Source: Paracamarosporium sp. OC-R06-R3 (lineage: Eukaryota > Ascomycota > Dothideomycetes > Pleosporales > Didymosphaeriaceae). Taken from it: a stretch of 64,000 bases of DNA. The DNA is taken from assembly GCA_019828545.1 (NCBI GenBank), contig JACVRA010000202.1, positions 124,001-188,000 of the forward strand, given 5' to 3'. Of this stretch, positions 56,957 through 64,000 are shown piece after piece. A program made the translations under genes and the position numbers. A model generated the notes under the pieces. It was not told the origin of the DNA, made no database searches, and worked only from the letters and a program-made list of their open reading frames with translations. The stretch's first letter is position 1, and each line of letters starts with the position of its first letter.

Positions 56957-57961
56957 TCACAGCGTACTGTTGGTCGAGTTCCTCGGCGTGTCTACCATTG
57001 TCCTGACCATTAACCATTCTCGATGTCTTGCGGAGCAGAGTTGCGCTGTGCTGATTTTAGGTCTGTTTCGTGGACGGAGGGAAGCCTGAGAAGGGTATGG
57101 ATTGATCCAACTGAAGTCAACCGTAAAGCTTCGAGACGTCAGGAGGCCATATTTTCCATATAACTCACGCGACCGCTTTTCCTTTCTGCTCGTAGCTGGC
57201 AAGCCTAGGGCGCAAGTTAGTCCCAAGAAACTTACCGTACCTTGACCCTTTACCGCTTTCGCTCGGAGTAAGAACGAATTGTTAGAGCTAGATCCTTGAA
57301 CAGAGTTAGCAATGGATACCAGCGCATTTCTCTAGGCGCAAGGCATCCCGCTCATCTACTCCTTCCCCCACAAATGTTACAAACCAGACATCTTAGAGTA
57401 TGCGATGCCCGACTTCACGGAAGTGCAAGCAATAACACACATCTGATATCTGCGTACCAGCAAAGACTTTCAACGCACTACTACCAAGATAGAGACAGGC
57501 CGTCAAGGCTCATGAAGCATGAGTCAATGTTTGTGGACTTGGTATCTCTAAGACATCGCCCCGAACTGGAGTACGTTAAGACACGTTTGAGTAAAGTGGA
57601 AGAGCCTCGGCCTCATAAATGCCTAATCGGGGAACAGCTCGCCATAGACAGTAAGCAGTCCTACTCGCGCTTATTTGAACCCACACATATGAGCGCAAAA
57701 TATCACGGACCCAAGGCGTGACCTAGGTGTCTTGGTCAGCTTCTCTGTACTGAGGTCCCTTCTAGGATGCCTAGCGTCCCACAGCGTCTTGGTAACAGCC
57801 CACACCTCACAGAATGTGTCCAAGCGATATGTTATGACAGCAAGCTCCTCTCGAGTAATATAAAGGCTGAGGCTTATCTTTTCGTCCCTGTGTCTGCAGT
57901 CCTTTTCTTTGGAGGCGTAACCGTACTCCCAGCGCCTCGCCTTCGACTCTACTAAGCTGTG

Positions 57962-58094
57962 CACGTGATCCACTTTCACGTGACTACGTGTCCATCCTTG
58001 CAATCTGTGTGGCCTCTGGCTATAGACTCTTCATACAAGTATGTCACGCGCTTAGGTTGGCTATAGGCTTCATCTTTTTAGACCAGGCCACGTG
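57962..58094. promoter_or_regulatory. Three CACGTG E-boxes
   Basis: CACGTG occurs at 57962-57967, inside the palindrome TCACGTGA at 57976-57983, and at 58089-58094. They are 275-410 bases upstream of the NIP1-like start. Such boxes bind bHLH regulators; which one is not known. Confidence 0.5.
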
Positions 58095-58369
58095 CCTTTA
58101 TGTCAGTACACTGATAAGTAAATACACACTCGCAGTGGTACCTTGTTTCCAAAACTTATTTTAGGAACCATTTGGAATTCTTCAATAGAGTACTAGGCCT
58201 TTTTTTCTTTCTTTCTCAATTTCATAAGTCATGAGATAATAGCTATCGCTTACCCTATCACCTGCGAGTAAGTGCCCAACATTTGTGTGCCTGGACGCTA
58301 ACCATCCCTGCGTCGCCCTCCCACCGCTACCAAACTCCAGCTTCCGGTACTTCAGCCCGCACCTCCGCG

Positions 58370-59145
58370 ATGCCGCACGAGGAACCGTTGCCGTTCTGGC
58401 TCGTCAACGTCCCGCGCGACCACTGGCCTACCGAGTGTCCCGACTTCCTCAAGGACCTCGGCGAGAAGGACCGCCGCATCATTGGGACACCTGATGCTGA
58501 GTACACGAAGCTGACCTGGGATGAGGTCAGACACTTGATCAGTACGACCTGGAATTATTCACATGTGGATTTGTGCATGGATACATCTGACTGTTGTTAG
58601 GCATCGACCGCGTGGACCTTTTTCACCGGGTGCCATCGGAGCTCAGGAGGTACCGCCAGTTCACGCATCGATTGGTCAAGGAGTATGGCAGCATCATGAA
58701 TTTCATTGTGAACGAGCGGCTGCGGTGGACGAGTATGAGCCCTAAAGGGCAGCCGTTCGAGTACGATGGTACGGTGTTCAGCCACCTGTGCACTGCGCGG
58801 CGATGCTGATATTGTGAAGAGGACATCAAGATCTTGTACAACGACTGGCCGTATGGGATCGACGATAAGATTGTCCACCTGGTCGTCTGGACCAAGTTCG
58901 AGCTCGAGGAAGACGCAGAAACAGGCCACTCTACGCCCGAGTCGCACCAGCAGATCGATGCGTTTGTGCAGAAGACGTTCGGCAGCAAGCTCCAGCCGGA
59001 GAACTTCGCGTGGTTCAAGAACTGGAGGAGCCTGAAGAGCGTGCATGCGGTCGAGCACTTCCACGTCATGCTGTATGATCCAGACCCGGAATTTGTCAAG
59101 GACATCACAGACAGCGACGTGCCAATGAGTGCGAAGTTTCCGTGA
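58370..59145 (+). CDS. N-acetylglucosamine-induced protein 1 homologue (DUF3605)
   Basis: Exons 58370-58541, 58601-58768 and 58820-59145 (221 aa); introns of 59 and 51 bases keep frame. The ATG at 58370 gives [20 protein letters not shown]. Further motifs of the DUF3605 family are [64 protein letters not shown] across the second intron, and [20 protein letters not shown]. The second acceptor was set at 58819 rather than 58821 because it keeps frame and yields [11 protein letters not shown]. Proteins of this family were named from induction by N-acetylglucosamine in Candida. Their biochemical role is not established; the conserved His residues and compact alpha/beta layout suggest a cytosolic enzyme. 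Three E-boxes lie upstream. Confidence 0.92.
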
Positions 59146-60189
59146 GTATGGCACTTGCCGGATATATAGAGCGCGCTATAGACAGGGACATGATAAATCA
59201 GATGCAGGCATTAGACCGCACAAGATGCAGCTGGTGCAAGTTATCAGGACGCTTAATTTCATCATTTTCTTGGTTGTTCATCAAAGCCACGCGTGCAGCC
59301 ACAGGGACCATCGTCGATGAACTCCTGACGATCAATCCATCGCGACTGGAATGAATTTTGATTGGGGCTGCAAGGTACACAGCGATGTCATGATAGTCGG
59401 ACATGGCGTTGTGAGCAGCAGTGCAGCAGCAGGTAAAGGCCGCACCCAAAGGGCGTTAGCCATTGTGCGGGGATGGATGTCACTTGGTCTTGCTGTCATT
59501 CTTCTGAGGCGTTTGGTGTGGCGCATGGGTTTGTGAGTGCGCGCCGAGGCTCAACGAGTGCGGTCTTCGGTGCTATTTAGTGTACTCCACAGCTCCGACG
59601 CAGCGTCCTGCTGGTGGTGCTGGTGCCTTCAACCGCGTGCGGAGAGATCAACACGTGCGGATTGGCAGACGTATGTGCTGCGCGGGCGCTTTGTTGTCGA
59701 GCTCAGGCGAGAGGGAGACGCGCATTGTGGCACAAAGCGGTGAGGAGGCGGGCTGGTCGCGATATCTTCTCTAGTCTCGAAAAGTTCAACGCACGCCCCA
59801 CGGCGGCAGCAGCACCAGGGGCTCCGGCCCGCACAGTGGCAGCTCTCCGTCCTCCTCTCAATTCCTCGTGCTCCTCTCCTCTCCCGCAATCGAGAAGCCT
59901 CAGGGCGCCGCAGCCTTCAAGTCACCCACGGCCGCCCAAGTCCGTGCCTGCCCCGGACTCTGCCTGATCCCACCGTTGTCCGTGCCCGAGGTGGGTAGCT
60001 GTTGCTCGAGAAATTCGTGGAAGCCCGACAAACTGATAATTCAAAGAGGACGTCAGCCCCGCCGCCTTGCGCATCCGCCGTATACTCCCATTGCAGCCTG
60101 GGGCGCAGCCGACCGTCCGCGTCACCACATGCCCAGACCCTTTTGAACGCCAAACCGCCGCCTGTCCAAGTTCCTGCAGCGCCCACACC
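59146..60189. other. Promoter and leader of the HMG-CoA reductase gene
   Basis: 1.0 kb of mostly GC-rich DNA. Frames are open in several phases because of base composition, but none has a motif. The reading frame of HMGR is open upstream to 60067 without an ATG, so I start at 60190. I could not find a convincing SREBP-type site by eye. Confidence 0.45.
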
Positions 60190-63100
60190 ATGTTTGGATT
60201 CCTCGCGAACCGCTTCCAGAATCCCCGCGCGGGGGACCACCCCCGCCCGAGCTGGTTCGATCGCTCCTGCACGCCCATCCTGCTCTCCATCGCAAAGAAG
60301 GCATGCACCCACCCCGTACACACAGTCGTCACAATTGCCTTCCTGGCCAGCTATTCGTACTTGGGTGTGCTGGACAAGGGCCTCCTCGAGCGCGACGATG
60401 CGACCCCGGGACATGTGGATTTCAACACCCTGTTGGCAGGCAGCAAGAGGCTGAGGGCCGGAGAAGAGACTGCATGGAAGTGGGAGCTCGAGCACCACAA
60501 GACTGCGAACGTGGGACAGGTATGTGAGACACTTCAGGTGACAATGGGCGCTGTTGACAGGAAGCCACAGACGGAGGAACTGGCTCTAGTGACCCTCGTG
60601 TTCCCCGACTCGAGCGCCGTCAATTCGGCACCGTCGCAGATCGCCGTACCCAAGAACGTTTCCGCCCAGCTGCTCCCGAGCTCCTCTAATTCATTTACCA
60701 CCATTTCCCATGACACGTCGTTGGCATATGCGATTCCCTATGCTGAGGCCGACGACTTCCTCATGGCAATGCAGGAGATCTCCGCGCCGGAAGATGCTTC
60801 TGAGTCGCACGGCTCCAAGGCTGAAGGCACGCACGAAGAGAAGAAGTGGATCATGAAGGCTGCGAAGAGCGGAAACACACCAGGCGGCCTTCGCAATTGG
60901 ATCAACGATTCTTGGACCTCGTTTGTGGACCTTCTGAAGGTACGTCACACGTAGCCAGCTTCCTATCTGTCAAATAGGATATATAAAAAAAAGGACGTCC
61001 TTTGCTAACACGGTTCAGAACGCGGATACCGGCGATATCATCATCATGGCCATGGGCTACCTAGCTATGCATCTAACCTTCGTTTCCCTTTTCCTCGCTA
61101 TGCGACGTCTCGGTTCGAACTTCTGGCTCGCGACCGCGGTGCTGCTCCAGTCAGCATTTGCGTTCTTGTTCGCACTCGCCGTGACCATGTACTTCGGCAT
61201 TCCCATAAACATGGTTCTCCTTTCCGAGGGTCTTCCATTCCTGGTCGTGATTATCGGATTCGAGAAGCCTATTGTTCTCACCAAGGCCGTTCTGGCTGCA
61301 TCGCTGGATGCACGGAGAGCCGCTGAGGAACACCGTGGCGAGCCACTCACGATCCAATCCGCCGTGCAAACCGCCATCAAGAAGACTGGTTTCGACATCG
61401 TACGGGACTACTTCTTCGAGATCCTCGTGTTGGTCGCCGGAGCTTTGTCTGGCATCCAGGGAGGACTGCGTCAGTTTTGCTTCCTCGGCGCATGGATTCT
61501 GTTCTTCGATGCGATCATGCTCCTCACGTTCTTTACCGCTATCCTCACAATCAAGTTGGAAATCAACCGCATTAAGCGACATGTGGCTCTCCGCCGAGCA
61601 CTGGAAGATGATGGAGTGGACCGCAGGGTGGCAGAAAATGTTGCCCTCAACAACGACTGGCCCAGCGCAAGCGATGTGCAGTCACGATCTTCCTCAACCA
61701 CTATCCTGGGCAAAAAGATCACGGTTCCGAAGTTCAAAATTATCATGGTCGCTGGTTTCTTCCTCGTCAACATTGTGAACCTCGCAACGCTACGGTTCGG
61801 TCTGACCTCTAAGGCTTCTCGCATCTCCGGCGTGGGCGCTACACCTCCGCTCGACCCTTTCAAAGTAGCTGGAAATGGCCTTGATACCATTCTCGACCAA
61901 GCCAAGAACGCTGCAACCTCCACCATTGTGACTATTCTCATGCCGATCAAGTACGAGTTGGAGTATCCTTCAATCCACTACGCCGAACCTACTCTCAGCG
62001 ACGACGAGTTGACTTTTGGTAACAACATAAGCACTCATTTCGTTGATGGTGTTTTGAAGAGCATGGAGGATCCTTTCCTGAGCAAGTGGATCATTGTAGC
62101 TCTTTTCCTGAGTGTTGTAATGAACGGCTATCTGTTCAATGCGGCCCGATGGACGATCAAGGAACCCCACAAGCCACTTGAGCCGCCTACTGCAGCCGAA
62201 ATCCAGGATGGCACTCCACCAACGCCCGCCCCTGGTATCCCACACTTGCATATGCCGACCCCACCGATTACCCCGGGCCCTGAACAACAAGCACACCGCG
62301 GAACAGTCCTGCCACTGACCCAGCACAAGCCTCAGCCGCCCCCAGTTCAGCCCCAGTTACTCCAGGATGTACATGCACCCACTGAAGAGGAGCAGGCGCA
62401 GCCCAACCGTCCATTCGAGTTCTTGGAACAGGCTCTGAAAGACAAGCGTGCACCTAGCCTTACTGATGAGGAGCTGGTCGAGCTTGCCGTTAAGGGCAAA
62501 CTTCCTGGTTATGCACTTGAGAAAACCCTCGGCGATAAGACTCGCGCTGTGAAGATTCGACGCGGTCTTGTGTCCCGAACTCACGCAACTCGCGAGACTT
62601 CCACCCTCCTCGAACGATCTCTTCTCCCGTACAAGGATTACAACTACGACTTGGTGCATGGTGCGTGCTGTGAGAACGTCATCGGCTACCTTCCTCTGCC
62701 GCTTGGTGTTGCTGGGCCTATCATGATCGATGGACAGAACTACTTCCTTCCCATGGCTACCACCGAAGGTGTCCTGGTTGCGTCTACTTCTCGTGGATCC
62801 AAGGCTATCAATGCTGGTGGAGGTGCTACCACTGTTGTTACTGGCGATGGCATGACCCGAGGACCGTGCATTGGTTTCGACAGCCTTGCTCGTGCTGGTG
62901 CTGCTAAGATTTGGCTCGATTCTGAAGAGGGACAGAGGACCATGAAGAACGCTTTCAACTCGACATCTCGATTTGCCAGACTGCAGACCATGAAGACTGC
63001 TATTGCGGGTACGAACCTGTACGTCCGCTTCAAGACGACTACTGGTGACGCCATGGGCATGAACATGATCTCTAAAGGTGTAGAGCATGCTCTCACTGTC

Positions 63101-63868
63101 ATGGCAACTGACTGTGGCTTCGACGATATGCGAGTCATTACTGTATCTGGCAACTACTGCACTGACAAGAAGGCGGCTGCCATCAACTGGATCGATGGTC
63201 GTGGCAAAGGTGTCGTTGCTGAAGCAGTCATTCCTGGTCACATTGTCAAGTCTGTACTCAAGTGTGAGGTTGAAGACCTCGTGCAGATGAACATCTCGAA
63301 GAATTACATTGGTTCAGCCATGGCTGGTGCGCTCGGTGGATTCAACGCCCATGCTGCCAACATCGTCGCTGCCATTTACCTCGCTACTGGCCAGGATCCC
63401 GCGCAGGTCGTTGAGTCCTCCAACTGCATCACGATCATGAATAAGTAAGTCACTACATTTTCAAACATTATTGCAGGATGTTCACTGACCATTTTCAGCG
63501 TTAACGGTAACCTCCAAATCTCCGTTTCTATGCCTTCGATAGAAGTGGGCACCATCGGAGGAGGAACAATCCTCGAGCCGCAATCTGCCATGCTTGACCT
63601 GTTGGGTGTCCGCGGAGCTCACCCAACCTCCCCTGGCGACAACGCAAGACAACTCGCTCGCGTCATCGCTGCCGGTGTCCTTGCTGGTGAACTTTCTCTC
63701 AACGCCGCTCTGTGCGCTGGCCACTTGGTCAAAGCACACATGGCGCACAACCGAAGCAATGTCCCCAGCCGCGCACCTACGCCGGCGCCATCAACGCCTG
63801 TTGGCACACAAACCCCTGTCACGAGTGCATTGACGGCAAGCACGAGCGGACCACTTCCCAGGCGGTAG
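60190..63868 (+). CDS. hmg1: HMG-CoA reductase
   Basis: Rate-limiting ER enzyme of the mevalonate and ergosterol pathway: HMG-CoA + 2 NADPH to mevalonate. Exons are 60190-60519, 60571-60939, 61019-63444 and 63499-63868 (1164 aa). The first intron (60520-60570, GTATGT...CAG) is 51 bases and in frame, so retention would just add 17 residues. An N-terminal TM ([19 protein letters not shown]) and a lumenal region precede the sterol-sensing domain, encoded at about 61030-61590 ([39 protein letters not shown]). After a Pro-rich linker comes the catalytic domain: [31 protein letters not shown] with the catalytic Glu, [12 protein letters not shown] with the Asp, [15 protein letters not shown] with the Lys, GTIGGGT, and CAGHLVKAH with the His. 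The C-terminal tail is Thr/Pro/Ser-rich. The ATG at 60190 (CACCATGTTTGG) has a good context. Confidence 0.97.
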
Positions 63869-64000
63869 TTGACGACCTTGGACAGCATGAACAAGACTTA
63901 TATATACCCTAATTTATCAATTCAACTAGGAGCTCGGCTTGGTGCCATGGTAGGGCATTTTTGAGCGTGGTGTTAGTGGGCGTACATCGTGACATGAGCA

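Larger units (their letters stand above)
56850..58369. other. 1.5 kb divergent promoter region
   Basis: Shared by the secreted-protein gene (minus) and the NIP1-like gene (plus). A TATA box lies near 56950 for the former, and a cluster of three CACGTG boxes at 57962-58094 precedes the latter. A plus-strand frame at 57296-57721 lacks an ATG and a motif. Confidence 0.5.

Noticed and set aside
57296..57721. 142-codon frame upstream of NIP1
   Set aside because: Begins with TTG, not ATG, and shows no motif.
59881..59950. Possible SREBP-type element ahead of HMG-CoA reductase
   Set aside because: GTCACCCACG is one base short of the usual spacing, so I do not call it.

Overview
This window is nuclear DNA from a filamentous ascomycete. 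Genes on both strands are cut by short GT-AG introns, mostly 46-125 bases with CTAAC/CTGAC-like branch sites. The gene families (HET-domain proteins, Zn2Cys6 motifs, a Ppo oxylipin synthase, a NACHT-HET protein, a fungal gasdermin-like protein, a bZIP with a long non-zipper C-terminus) are typical of Pezizomycotina. A dothideomycete (Pleosporales-like) is my best guess, but I cannot fix a species. I saw no tRNA, rRNA, CRISPR array or intact transposon. Every spliced model below was built by eye, requiring intron borders and phases that keep the frame.

Left part (1-12.5 kb): the 3' end of a class I photolyase, a possible small myristoylated protein, a secreted dipeptidyl-peptidase V, an MFS transporter with a long charged tail, and an OPT oligopeptide transporter. 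The peptidase and the OPT carrier could act in series in peptide use.

Middle part (12.6-39 kb): an accessory-looking stretch rich in cell-death and non-self-recognition families. It holds (i) a HET-domain gene with three zinc-cluster half-motifs, each cut by a phase-1 intron in the codon of its fourth cysteine; (ii) a full-length Ppo dioxygenase-P450; (iii) a small secreted cysteine-containing protein broken by an in-frame TGA; (iv) a PHO84-type phosphate transporter with a Pho4-like CACGTGGG site upstream; (v) a subtilisin-like S8 protease gene convergent with, and 107 bases from, a fungal gasdermin-like gene, as at known gasdermin/protease death loci; (vi) a secreted S41 protease; and (vii) a NACHT-like / ZZ-like finger / HET protein whose HET domain is C-terminal, the reverse of the well-known HET-NACHT-WD40 order.

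Right part (39-64 kb): a short-chain dehydrogenase divergent from a bZIP gene, a single-pass membrane protein with a Ser/Thr stalk, a GH76 mannanase, a hotdog thioesterase, an LPMO-like secreted protein, U2AF small subunit, a small single-TM protein, a secreted cysteine protein, an N-acetylglucosamine-induced-protein-1 homologue, and HMG-CoA reductase. This half is mostly housekeeping and cell-wall/secretome, with long gene-poor gaps (notably 47.4-50.6 kb).
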